From positions 248,001 through 312,000 of the forward strand of contig NZ_BMJP01000003.1 of assembly GCF_014643515.1 (NCBI RefSeq): a stretch of DNA of 64,000 nucleotides, written 5' to 3'. This document shows, one piece after another, positions 8,140 through 16,268 of the stretch. The DNA is from Sphingomonas prati. GTDB taxonomy: Bacteria; Pseudomonadota; Alphaproteobacteria; Sphingomonadales; Sphingomonadaceae. The notes below the pieces were generated by a model, which had not been told where the DNA came from, did no database searches, and saw only the letters and a list, made by a program, of their open reading frames with translations. How positions within the stretch are numbered: the first letter of the stretch is position 1; each line of letters starts with the position of its first letter. A program made the translations under genes and the position numbers.

Positions 8140-8289
8140 ATGGCAGACAAGACCCTCGGCAAGAGCATGGCGAAATCGGCAGCACTCGGCGCGGTCATCG
8201 CGATCCCCGTGCCGTTCATCGGCCCGATCCTGGGGGCCGCAGCGGGTGCGGGCTACGCCTACTACAAGGCCAAGAAGCGCGGTTACTGA
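8140..8289 (+). CDS. Small glycine-rich membrane protein (49 aa)
   Basis: This short gene encodes a 49-aa protein with a lysine-rich N-terminus, a central hydrophobic stretch (about residues 14-40, with AIPVPFIGPILGAAAGAG) resembling a glycine-zipper membrane helix, and a basic tail KAKKRGY. AAAGGA lies about eight bases before the ATG, a good ribosome site. Third positions are mostly G/C, as in neighbouring genes. It follows the nrdB hairpin and is probably its own unit. Function unknown; the helix could oligomerise in the inner membrane. Confidence 0.7.
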   Translation: MADKTLGKSMAKSAALGAVIAIPVPFIGPILGAAAGAGYAYYKAKKRGY

Positions 8290-8328
8290 TCGCTTGACGC
8301 GGACACGGCGCGCAGTGATCCTCCAGCC

Positions 8329-8658
8329 GTGGTCCTGCCCTATCTTCTTCTGATCCAGCAGGCGTTCGGCCCACCTGTGCCAGCGGCACTACGTGCGCCT
8401 GCGCCTCGCCCCACGCGCCCTGCCTGCTCGGTGACGCCGTCGGCCACGGACATCACGGTGTGCGCGCGGCGGGGTCCCAGCCAGCGGTTGTCCTCACTCC
8501 CCGACCAGACGCCGGAACCGGCAAACCCCACTACGCTCCGCCTGCCGGGCGGCGGTAGCGGTTCCGTGAACGCGGCACAGAGCAACATCAGCGGTTTCAC
8601 CGGTCAGGCCGCCAAAGTCACGCTGCGCATCCCCTTCGGCAAGGGCAAGCGCGACTGA
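8329..8658 (+). CDS. Small hypothetical protein with DITVCARR motif
   Basis: This 109-aa frame starts at a GTG (no other start in frame after the upstream stop). It has a short hydrophobic start (MVLPYLLLIQQAFG), a proline-rich stretch, then CSVTPSATDITVCARRGPS. From memory, a C..(P)..DI.VC.RR pattern recurs in small secreted sphingomonad proteins; that is recall, not a search. No strong ribosome site is visible, so the start is uncertain. Two cysteines could form a disulfide in the periplasm. Function unknown. Confidence 0.5.
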   Translation: MVLPYLLLIQQAFGPPVPAALRAPAPRPTRPACSVTPSATDITVCARRGPSQRLSSLPDQTPEPANPTTLRLPGGGSGSVNAAQSNISGFTGQAAKVTLRIPFGKGKRD

Positions 8659-8700
8659 GTGTTGGGTGGGGAAATACCCCGCCATCGCGAACGAAACCAA

Positions 8701-8880
8701 GCCCCCTCCCCCCTCCGGGGGGAGGGTTGGGGAGAGGGGCTTAGGCTAGAAAAGCCCTCGCGCCCGGACCGAACCAGAAGAGGCCGTGGGCAAAGCCCAC
8801 GTCGTCGGTCGGGCTCAGCGCCCGCCGGCCGGGCTTCGCGCTCTCGGGAACAGCTCCGCTGTTCCCGTGGCGCTTAGCCT
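8701..8880 (-). repeat. Multi-hairpin repeat, copy A (3' end of lepA)
   Basis: A CT/GA-rich segment (8701-8740) and a 90-bp segment (about 8785-8878) are repeated at 10788-10824 and 10910-11000. The 90-bp part holds GTGGGC/GCCCAC around AAA and a perfect 9-bp hairpin GGGAACAGC/GCTGTTCCC (8846-8866). The element overlaps the lepA stop at 8874. It probably acts as a terminator or mRNA stabiliser for the - strand gene. Confidence 0.7.
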
Positions 8881-10682
8881 TCATCCCCCATCCGCAGCGC
8901 CGCAATAAACGCCTCCTGCGGGATCGACACATTGCCGTACTCCCGCATCCGCTTCTTGCCTTCCTTCTGCTTCTCCAGCAGCTTCTTCTTCCGGCTCGCA
9001 TCGCCGCCATAGCATTTCGCGGTGACGTCTTTGCGCAGCGCCGCGATCGTCTCGCGCGCGATCACCTTGCCGCCGATCGCCGCCTGGATCGGCACCTTGA
9101 ACATGTGCCGCGGAATCAGGTCCTTCAGCCGTTCGACCATATGACGGCCGCGCGTTTCCGCCGCGGACCGGTGCACGATCATCGACAGCGCATCGACCGG
9201 TTCGTTGTTCACCAGCACGTTCATCTTGACCAGGTCGCCCTCGCGGTAGCCGATCTGGTGATAGTCGAACGACGCATAGCCGCGGCTGATGCTCTTCAAC
9301 CGATCGTAGAAGTCGAACACGACCTCGTTCAGCGGCAGTTCGTAGGTCAGCTGCGCCCGGCCCGAGACGTAGGTCAGGTTCTTCTGGATCCCGCGCCGGT
9401 CCTGGCACAGCTTCAGGATCGACCCAAGATGTTCGTCGGGCACGTAGATGGTAGCTTCGATCCACGGCTCCTCAATGGTGTCGATCTTCATCGGATCGGG
9501 CATGTCGGCCGGGTTGTGCAGCTCGGTCATGCCCTCGCCGTGCGCCAGATTGATATGATACACCACCGACGGCGCCGTCGTGATCAGGTCGAGGTCATAC
9601 TCGCGCGTCAGCCGCTCCTGGATGATCTCCAGATGCAGCAGCCCCAGGAACCCGCAGCGGAAGCCGAAGCCCAGTGCCGCCGACGTTTCCATCTCGAACG
9701 AGAAGGACGCATCGTTCAGCCGCAGCTTGTACAGGCTGTCGCGCAGCTTCTCGAAATCGTTCGCGTCGATCGGGAACAGCCCGCAGAACACCACCGGCTG
9801 AACCAGCTTGAACCCCGGCAATGCCTCCGCCGTCGGGCGCTTCGCATCGGTGATCGTGTCGCCGACCGCGGTCTGCGCCACTTCCTTGATCTGCGCGGTG
9901 ATGAAGCCGATCTCGCCCGGCCCAAGCTCGGCCAACACGTCGATCTTAGGCCGGAACGCGCCGACCCGGTCGACCAGGTGGACGGTGCCCGCCTCCATGA
10001 ACTTGATCTGCTGACCCTTCTTCAGGACCCCGTCGATCACGCGGACCAGAATCACGACGCCGAGATACGGATCGTACCAGCTGTCGACCAGCATCGCCTT
10101 CAGCGGAGCCGCGGCATCGCCCTTCGGTGGCGGGATGTGCGCGACGATCGCTTCCAGGATCTCGTCGATGCCGATCCCCGCCTTCGCCGACGCCAGCACG
10201 GCGTGCTCGGTCGACAGGCCGATCAGGTCCTCGATCTCCGCCTTCACCTTTTCGGGCTCCGCGGCGGGCAGGTCGATCTTGTTGATGACCGGGATGATCT
10301 CGTGATCATGCTCGATCGACTGGTACACGTTGGCCAGCGTCTGCGCCTCGACGCCCTGTGCTGCGTCCACCACCAGCAACGCGCCCTCGCACGCCGCCAG
10401 CGACCGGCTCACCTCATAGGCGAAATCGACATGGCCCGGCGTATCCATCAGGTTCAGCACATAGGCCTTGCCGTCCTTGGCGGTGTAGTCGAGCCGCACG
10501 GTCTGCGCCTTGATCGTGATCCCGCGCTCCTTCTCGATCTCCATATTGTCGAGCACCTGCGCGGTCATCTCGCGGTCCTGCAGGCCGCCCGTGCGCTGGA
10601 TCAACCGATCGGCCAGCGTCGACTTGCCATGGTCGATATGCGCGATGATCGAAAAATTGCGGATCGAGGAAAGTGGGGTCAC
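8874..10682 (-). CDS. lepA: Elongation factor 4 (LepA) GTPase
   Basis: This 602-aa translational GTPase binds ribosomes and is thought to help them under stress or during initiation and back-translocation. G-motifs are AHIDHGKST (P-loop), DTPGH and NKID. The EF-G-like domains follow, and the LepA-specific C-terminal domain ends with [23 protein letters not shown]. The frame extends upstream, but the GTG at 10682 gives the standard N-terminus ([22 protein letters not shown]). No clear ribosome site precedes it. The stop codon lies inside repeat copy A, and copy B lies upstream. Confidence 0.95.
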   Translation of the reverse strand: MTPLSSIRNFSIIAHIDHGKSTLADRLIQRTGGLQDREMTAQVLDNMEIEKERGITIKAQTVRLDYTAKDGKAYVLNLMDTPGHVDFAYEVSRSLAACEGALLVVDAAQGVEAQTLANVYQSIEHDHEIIPVINKIDLPAAEPEKVKAEIEDLIGLSTEHAVLASAKAGIGIDEILEAIVAHIPPPKGDAAAPLKAMLVDSWYDPYLGVVILVRVIDGVLKKGQQIKFMEAGTVHLVDRVGAFRPKIDVLAELGPGEIGFITAQIKEVAQTAVGDTITDAKRPTAEALPGFKLVQPVVFCGLFPIDANDFEKLRDSLYKLRLNDASFSFEMETSAALGFGFRCGFLGLLHLEIIQERLTREYDLDLITTAPSVVYHINLAHGEGMTELHNPADMPDPMKIDTIEEPWIEATIYVPDEHLGSILKLCQDRRGIQKNLTYVSGRAQLTYELPLNEVVFDFYDRLKSISRGYASFDYHQIGYREGDLVKMNVLVNNEPVDALSMIVHRSAAETRGRHMVERLKDLIPRHMFKVPIQAAIGGKVIARETIAALRKDVTAKCYGGDASRKKKLLEKQKEGKKRMREYGNVSIPQEAFIAALRMGDEG

Positions 10683-11003
10683 GCGGGGCCGATCTTGGGC
10701 GGGAGTATTGGGTTTCCGTCGCGATAGCAGGTGGGCGCGCGGGGGGCAAAGGCTAGGCGGAGCGCAGGGGCTGGGTGGGACAAGAAAGCCCCCTCCCCCA
10801 CGGGGAGAGGGTTGGGAGAGGGGGTGTGGCTCGGGGTGGACTTGAGCATGAAAAGAAACCCCTTCCGACCAATCCCCGGTCGAAACCGTGAGAAGGAAGG
10901 AAGGGGTCCCGGGCAAAGCCCGTGCCGTCGGTCGGGCTAAAGCCCGCCGGCCGCGCTTCGTGCTCTCGGGAACAGCGCCGCTGTTCCCGTGGCGCTCAGC
11001 CGC
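10683..11003. other. Intergenic region between lepA and the glycine-zipper gene
   Basis: This 321-bp region contains repeat copy B (10788-11000). The remaining 100 bp next to lepA should hold the lepA promoter; I see no clear sigma-70 hexamers there. Confidence 0.6.
10788..11000 (-). repeat. Multi-hairpin repeat, copy B (3' end of the glycine-zipper gene)
   Basis: This copy has the same two blocks in the same order and orientation as copy A: a CT/GA-rich block (10788-10824), then a roughly 90-bp block (10910-11000). The second block contains CGGGC/GCCCG around AAA, GGGCT/AGCCC around AA, and the perfect 9-bp stem GGGAACAGC/GCTGTTCCC (10968-10988). Stem changes relative to copy A include a compensatory pair (T-A to C-G), suggesting the RNA fold is kept. 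It ends four bases before the stop codon of the - strand gene at 11004. Confidence 0.7.
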
Positions 11004-11531
11004 TCAGCGGCACTGAACATTATTCCGGTCGATCCCGCGACCCACCAAGGCACCACCACCGGCACCCAGCAAAGTGCCAAGCGTGTTCGAACCACCCGGC
11101 GCGATCAGGTTGCCGAGCACGCCGCCACCAAGTGCACCGATCAGCAGACCGGTCGTGCCGTCGTTGCGACGGCAGTAATAGTTGCCGTTCTGCCCACGAT
11201 ACACCCGGTCGTTGCTGTTCAGCCGGCGCGCCTGATACTGGTTGCCCGAGCGGTAATAGCGGTCGGCGTAATAACGGCCACCCTGCGGCGGACGGTTATA
11301 GTCGTAGCGGCGACCCTCGCGCCACTCTTCCTTGTTCGCCTGGCGCACGTCCTGGCGATACTCCTTGTTCGCGCGGCGCACGTCCTTGCCGCTGTCCGCA
11401 TTGCGCAGGTCCTCGCGGCGCTCCTGGCGGGCATCGCGGATATCCTCGCGATATTCGCGGCTCTGCGCCATCACGGGGATGGCGGGCACGGCGATGGCGG
11501 CCAGCGTGGCGGCGACGATGAACTTGCGCAT
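11004..11531 (-). CDS. Secreted glycine-zipper protein with charged repeat region
   Basis: This 175-aa protein has a signal peptide (cut near VMAQ, residue 22), a highly charged segment rich in Arg/Glu/Asp (EDIRDARQERREDLRNAD and similar), a Tyr/Arg-rich middle, and a C-terminal glycine-zipper 2TM-like domain (LLIGALGGGVLGNLIAPGG..LLGAGGGALVGRGIDR). The layout is like RcnB/17-kDa surface-antigen-type envelope proteins. An AGGAGAG site precedes the ATG. Likely an outer-membrane-associated protein; exact role unknown. Confidence 0.8.
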   Translation of the reverse strand: MRKFIVAATLAAIAVPAIPVMAQSREYREDIRDARQERREDLRNADSGKDVRRANKEYRQDVRQANKEEWREGRRYDYNRPPQGGRYYADRYYRSGNQYQARRLNSNDRVYRGQNGNYYCRRNDGTTGLLIGALGGGVLGNLIAPGGSNTLGTLLGAGGGALVGRGIDRNNVQCR

Positions 11532-11647
11532 GTGGGTCTCTCCTGCTTGATTCAGATTGTGGTGAGCAGAACAGGCAATGCGCGAAACGGTTGCGTGAAC
11601 GGCAAACTACACGCCGTTCATCGTGGCACCATGCGGCTACGGATGCG

Positions 11648-12289
11648 TCAGCCGGCATGATCCATGGTGCGGAGCAGCGGCTGGATCGACAGCACCGCCT
11701 GCGTCCGGTTCAGCACGCCCAGCTTGCGGAAGATCGCGGTGAGATGCGCCTTGATCGTCGCCTCCGACACGTCGAGTTCCTGCGCGATCTGCTTGTTCAG
11801 ATGCCCGCGCGCCAGCGCCAGCAGAACGCGTCGCTGCGCCGAGGACAATGTTTCAAGACGTTCGCGCGCCGCTTCGATCTCGTGCGCGGACCGGGTCGGC
11901 GGCGGAAACACCCGTTCACCGCGCAACATGCGTTCGACCATGTCGGCCAGCACGTCGAGCGGCTGGGTCTTGGACAGGAAACCGCGAGCGCCCAGCACGC
12001 GTGCCGCCTCGACGATCTGCGGATCGCCGAAGCCGGAGATGATCGCGATCGGCACGTCGCCGAGGAGATATTGCAGGCGGAAGAAGCCCGAATAGCCGTC
12101 GCTGTCCGGCAGACGGTAGTCCAGCAGGACCAGCCGTATCCCCTTCGCATCCCGGCAGGTTGCTTCGGCCGCCGCCACGCTGCTGACGATATCGACCCGA
12201 TGGTCTGGATACCGCGCCGACAAAGCGAGCCGCAGCGCATCACCGATCAAAGGATGATCGTCTGCGATGATAATACGTGCTGTCGCCAC
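11648..12289 (-). CDS. LuxR/NarL-family response regulator
   Basis: This 213-aa regulator has an N-terminal receiver domain with the acidic pair Asp10-Asp11 and phospho-acceptor Asp57 (LVLLDYRLPDSDG), followed by a C-terminal LuxR-type helix-turn-helix (LSSAQRRVLLALARGHLNKQIAQELDVSEATIKAHL). It should bind DNA when phosphorylated. The GTG at 12289 was chosen because it places the first receiver strand correctly, with AAAGGA about 12 bases upstream; the longer frame to 12457 has no family sequence. It is divergent from the HPt-like gene at 12412, a likely functional partner. No histidine kinase gene is adjacent. Confidence 0.9.
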   Translation of the reverse strand: MATARIIIADDHPLIGDALRLALSARYPDHRVDIVSSVAAAEATCRDAKGIRLVLLDYRLPDSDGYSGFFRLQYLLGDVPIAIISGFGDPQIVEAARVLGARGFLSKTQPLDVLADMVERMLRGERVFPPPTRSAHEIEAARERLETLSSAQRRVLLALARGHLNKQIAQELDVSEATIKAHLTAIFRKLGVLNRTQAVLSIQPLLRTMDHAG

Positions 12290-12411
12290 GCGAATACGAT
12301 ATCCTTTATTGCCATTCACTGGGAAACGAAATGGTAGCGCAACAACTGTAACAGTCGCGGAAACCAAGCCCGCTGTCGACCGCCAATCTTTTAGACAAAG
12401 GTCTAGGACCA

Positions 12412-13101
12412 GTGCCCCTGCTAGGAAACGACAAAAAGGGTGGCTTAGGCACGACACTATTACGGACTAACCATTCCGTCCTGCTGGCCATCGGCGCGGC
12501 CTCGACTGCCGAACATGCCGCGGTCGCCCTCACCGGTCGGGGATGGACGGTTACCACCGCGACAGACGCCGCAACGCTGGTCGCCCGGGCGCAGACGCAA
12601 GATTTCGCGCTCCTCCTGCTCGGCGCGCTGCCGGATGGCGAGGCGGCCGCGCTGGCCGCGCGGATCGCCCGCCTGCCGCCGCCCCGCGGGCTAGTCCCCA
12701 TCGTCCTGCTCGGCGCCGACACGGCACTGCCGACGGACGACGTCCTGCGTGCCCGGATCGCCGCGACGTCGCGATCCGGCACGGCGCCGCTCGATCCGAT
12801 CGCGCGACTGTCCCCGATGTTCGGCGCGGTCGGAGTCGCGTCCTTGATGGGCGATTTCCGCAACAGGCTCGGCGCGCTGCTCGCCGCGGCGGATCCGTGC
12901 GCGATCGGCGAAGGGACAACGATAGCCGGGGTCGCGCACCGGATCGCCGGCCTAGGCGGCACGCTGGACTTTCCGCTGCTCGCTGATGCGTGGCAACAGG
13001 TGGAACGCGACGGACCGGCGCACCTGTCCGCCGCCTGGGCCGAAACCCGGATCGCGCATACCGTCCTGACCCTCCTGCTCGACCGTCGAACCGTGATGTG
13101 A
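12412..13101 (+). CDS. Degenerate receiver plus HPt-like protein
   Basis: This 229-aa protein appears to have two parts. Residues 22-100 look like a receiver fold without its chemistry: the acidic pair is missing (VLLAIGAAS) and the phospho-acceptor position is Gly71 in FALLLLGALPDGE. Residues 140-225 look like a histidine phosphotransfer helix bundle, with His176 in VAHRIAGLGGTLDF resembling the HxxxG.....lG motif. It starts at a GTG. Being divergent from a LuxR-type response regulator suggests it passes phosphate to, or modulates, that regulator. The fold assignment is inferred from motif spacing, not from a search. Confidence 0.6.
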   Translation: MPLLGNDKKGGLGTTLLRTNHSVLLAIGAASTAEHAAVALTGRGWTVTTATDAATLVARAQTQDFALLLLGALPDGEAAALAARIARLPPPRGLVPIVLLGADTALPTDDVLRARIAATSRSGTAPLDPIARLSPMFGAVGVASLMGDFRNRLGALLAAADPCAIGEGTTIAGVAHRIAGLGGTLDFPLLADAWQQVERDGPAHLSAAWAETRIAHTVLTLLLDRRTVM

Positions 13102-13405
13102 CGCTACGGTAACCCGGCCTTTCATGCGTTCTGGTCGCGGGAAGCGCGTGACGGATCGCAATTGCCGCTCGTCCTGCGGCTTTCATATTGCCATTTTCGT
13201 CGTCCGCGCTACCCATCTCCCGACGAGCGGGTGTAATGGTCCGGGGCGTTTGTGAACGCCGCGCTTTTACGCGGCCGACCACAGCGCCCGGACGCCTGAA
13301 CGGATGATGATCGCATGACACGCAGGACAGACAGGGTTATGCCCGCCGCACTGCGCATCATGCGGGCGTTCGCGCGCGCACCTCAATTGATATGGACCAT
13401 CTGAG
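13102..13405. other. 304-bp gap before the sugar transferase gene
   Basis: No convincing gene, RNA or repeat is seen. It should contain the promoter of the transferase gene at 13406. Short frames here have no ribosome site and no recognisable product. Confidence 0.5.
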
Positions 13406-14806
13406 ATGGGACATCAGTCCACCGGATCGCCGTCGAACGTCGAGTGGGGCGGCTATCTCCGCCCGCTAATGCCGCGCCGCAAGGAACGGCTGCGCGTTCA
13501 GTTGATGATCGGCATGATCGGGTTCGATTTCGGCGCGATCCTCATCGGGTTCGTGCTCGCGAACCTGCTGCGCTTCGATGCGCCGTTCGCCCCGCAGGGC
13601 TTCTACCTGATGAAGATCGTGGTGCCGATCTTTCTGGCAATCGCGATCAACAACGGTGCCTATTCGCTCGATGCGCTGGTCCAGCGCCGCTACGGCATCG
13701 GTCGGGCGCTCAGTGCGTTTGCCATCGCGATCGCGGCGGTTGCGGTACTCGTCTTCTACCTGCGCGTCGCGGCCAACTATTCTCGGGTCGGGTTCAGCAT
13801 CGGCATCATGCTGTCGATGGCAACGCTCATCGCCGGACGGCTGCTCTACGATCGGCTGGCGCGCCGCGTGTACGGCGCCTCGCCGCTCAGCATCGTCCTG
13901 ATCAACGACGGGGCGGATGCGGCGGCCGAACCCGGCGTCCTGCTGGTCGATGCTGCCGCGGCCGGCCTGGTCCCCGATGCGCGTGATCCGCTGATGCTCG
14001 ACCGGCTCGGTCGCTTCCTCGAAAATGCCGATCGCGTCGTCGTGGCCTGTGCGGAGGATCGCCGCTTGGCTTGGGCGATGGCGCTGAAGGGTGCGAACAT
14101 TCTGGGTGAGATCATCGATCCGGAGATCGCCCGGCTCGGCGCGCTGGGGACCGGCTACTATGCCGGGGCGGGGACTTTGGTTGTGTCCGCCGGCGCGCTC
14201 AGCCTGCCGAACCGCGTGCTCAAACGCGTGCTCGACCTGTCGCTGGCGGTGTTCGGCATGATCGCGATCACGCCGGTGCTCGTCGCCACCGCGATCGCGA
14301 TCAAGCTGGACGATGGTGGCCCGGTGCTGTTCGTCCAACAACGCCTCGGCCGAGGCAACCGGCTGTTCAACATGTACAAGTTCCGCAGCATGAAGACCGC
14401 GCAGCTTGACCATTCCGGCTCCCGCTCCGCCACGCGCGACGACGATCGCATCACCCGCGTCGGCCGCATCATCCGCAGCACCAGCATCGACGAGCTGCCG
14501 CAGTTGCTCAACATCCTGAAAGGCGACATGAGCTTCGTCGGCCCGCGCCCGCACGCGCTCGGCTCGCTCGCCGGCGACCAGCTGTTCTGGGAAGTCGACC
14601 AGCGCTACTGGCATCGCCACGCCAGCAAGCCCGGCCTCACCGGCCTCGCCCAGGTCCGTGGTTTCCGCGGCGCGACGCTGGAACGGATCGACCTCGTCAA
14701 CCGGCTCCAGGCCGACCTCGAATATCTCAACGGCTGGACGCTCGCCCGCGACATCCGCATCCTGGCCGCCACGCTCAAGGTTTTGGTCCACCGCAACGCG
14801 TTCTGA
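13406..14806 (+). CDS. Polyprenyl-phosphate sugar phosphotransferase (priming enzyme of polysaccharide synthesis)
   Basis: This 466-aa membrane protein probably moves a sugar-1-phosphate onto undecaprenyl phosphate, the first step of exopolysaccharide assembly. The N-terminal third has about four hydrophobic helices; a central NAD-like fold domain follows. The C-terminal catalytic domain has a membrane-associated helix (RVLDLSLAVFGMIAITPVLV), then GPVLFVQQRLGRGNRLFNMYKFRSM, STSIDELPQLLNILKGDMSFVGPRP and KPGLTGLAQVRG, all hallmarks of the WbaP/GumD/SpsB group. The sugar is not decidable from sequence, though glucose is usual in SpsB/GumD. It stands alone, 32 kb from the polysaccharide locus near the end of the window. 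Confidence 0.9.
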   Translation: MGHQSTGSPSNVEWGGYLRPLMPRRKERLRVQLMIGMIGFDFGAILIGFVLANLLRFDAPFAPQGFYLMKIVVPIFLAIAINNGAYSLDALVQRRYGIGRALSAFAIAIAAVAVLVFYLRVAANYSRVGFSIGIMLSMATLIAGRLLYDRLARRVYGASPLSIVLINDGADAAAEPGVLLVDAAAAGLVPDARDPLMLDRLGRFLENADRVVVACAEDRRLAWAMALKGANILGEIIDPEIARLGALGTGYYAGAGTLVVSAGALSLPNRVLKRVLDLSLAVFGMIAITPVLVATAIAIKLDDGGPVLFVQQRLGRGNRLFNMYKFRSMKTAQLDHSGSRSATRDDDRITRVGRIIRSTSIDELPQLLNILKGDMSFVGPRPHALGSLAGDQLFWEVDQRYWHRHASKPGLTGLAQVRGFRGATLERIDLVNRLQADLEYLNGWTLARDIRILAATLKVLVHRNAF

Positions 14807-14894
14807 GCGCGCTAGACTGCCATCAAGCCTAGCTCCGAAGCTTACCCAGTCCCCCACCGACCCGTTTGGTTCGGATCGGCCGCGCATCAGCTCC

Positions 14895-16268
14895 TCAAGC
14901 CGCCATCAGCGCGGCCGCGAACCGGTCGCGCCACCACAGCACATCCTCCTGCTCGATATTGTCCATCAGCGCGCGCCACCGCTCGATCCGCTCGGCTTTC
15001 GGCATCGCCAGCGCCATAGAGATCGCGTCGGCCATCTCCTCCGCGCTGTACGGGTTGATCAGCACCGCCTGGGTCAGCTGTTCCGCCGCCCCCGCGAAGC
15101 GCGACAGAATCAGGACGCCCGGGTCCTCCGGGTCCTGCGCGGCGACATATTCCTTCGCCACCAGGTTCATCCCGTCGCGCAGCGGGGTAACCAGCCCGAT
15201 CTTCGCCGCGCGGTAGATGCCGGCCAGCACGTCGCGCGGATAGCCCTGGTTCACATACCGAATCGGTACCCAGTCTGTATCGGCGAACGCCCCGTTGATC
15301 CGCCCGGACATCGCGTCCAGCGTGCTGCGGATCTTGCGATAGCTTTCGACGCTCGCCCGGCTCGGCGGCGCGATCTGAAGCAGGAACACTTCCTTCCGCT
15401 GGTCGGGATGCTCCTCCAGGAACCGCTCGTAGCCGAGGAACCGCTCCTCAAGCCCCTTGGAGTAGTCCAGCCGGTCGACGCCCACGATCATGTCGCGTCC
15501 GTCCGCGCTGTCGCGCATCCGGCGATACGCCAGCCGCGCATTCACGCCGCGCGATGCCTCGACGAACTCGGTCGTGTCGATCCCGATCGGGCAGGCGATC
15601 GCCGTCACCGTCCGGTCGCCCAGCGTCAGTACGCCGCCCTCGCCCAGCGTCGCACCCAGCTCCTTCGTCGCGAAATCCTGGAAGCTTTCCAGCCATTCGC
15701 GCGTGTGGAACCCGACCACGTCATAGGCGAACAGCGTCGTCGCCAGTTCTGCGGCATGCGGCAACGTCGACAGCAGGCGGCGCGGCGGCCACGGGATATG
15801 CAGGAAGAACCCCATCCGGTTCTTCACCCCCCGCTTGCGCAGTTCCTGGCCCAGCGGGATCATGTGATAATCCTGGATCCAGACGGCGTCTCCCTCGCCG
15901 ATCAGCGGCCGGACGCTGTCCGCGAACCGCTCGTTCGTGCGCTGATACCCGTCGGCGAACCCCCGTTCGTATTCCGCCAGGTCGATGCGGTAATGGAACA
16001 GCGGCCACAGCGTCCGATTGGCGTAACCGTCATAGTATTCTTCGATATCCTGGTCCTCCAGGTCGATCGTGGCGGTCGTGACGCCAAAGCCCTCGGTATA
16101 GTTTATCTCGCCGGTATATTCGTCCGTCCGCTCGCCCGACCAGCCGAACCACACCCCGCCATGTTCGAGCAACGCAGCCTGCAACGCGACCGCCAGGCCA
16201 CCCTGCGCGCCGGAATGGGACCCCGTCGGGGCCGCGACGCGGTTCGAAATGACGACCAGCCGGCTCAT
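14895..16268 (-). CDS. otsA: Alpha,alpha-trehalose-phosphate synthase
   Basis: This 457-aa GT20 enzyme makes trehalose-6-phosphate from UDP-glucose and glucose-6-phosphate. Motifs include RLVVISNRVA at the start, GWSGE, WIQDYHMIPLG, the donor-binding GVDRLDYSKGLEERF, and PLRDGMNLVAKEYVAAQ. The ATG at 16268 overlaps the stop of the GH15 gene (ATGA), indicating translational coupling; the longer frame to 16352 is not supported. It is the last gene of the otsB-GH15-otsA operon. Trehalose protects against osmotic, drying and heat stress. Confidence 0.95.
   Translation of the reverse strand: MSRLVVISNRVAAPTGSHSGAQGGLAVALQAALLEHGGVWFGWSGERTDEYTGEINYTEGFGVTTATIDLEDQDIEEYYDGYANRTLWPLFHYRIDLAEYERGFADGYQRTNERFADSVRPLIGEGDAVWIQDYHMIPLGQELRKRGVKNRMGFFLHIPWPPRRLLSTLPHAAELATTLFAYDVVGFHTREWLESFQDFATKELGATLGEGGVLTLGDRTVTAIACPIGIDTTEFVEASRGVNARLAYRRMRDSADGRDMIVGVDRLDYSKGLEERFLGYERFLEEHPDQRKEVFLLQIAPPSRASVESYRKIRSTLDAMSGRINGAFADTDWVPIRYVNQGYPRDVLAGIYRAAKIGLVTPLRDGMNLVAKEYVAAQDPEDPGVLILSRFAGAAEQLTQAVLINPYSAEEMADAISMALAMPKAERIERWRALMDNIEQEDVLWWRDRFAAALMAA

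Noticed and set aside
9105-10727. 540-codon open frame on the + strand
   Set aside because: Antisense of lepA, whose protein is fully recognisable.
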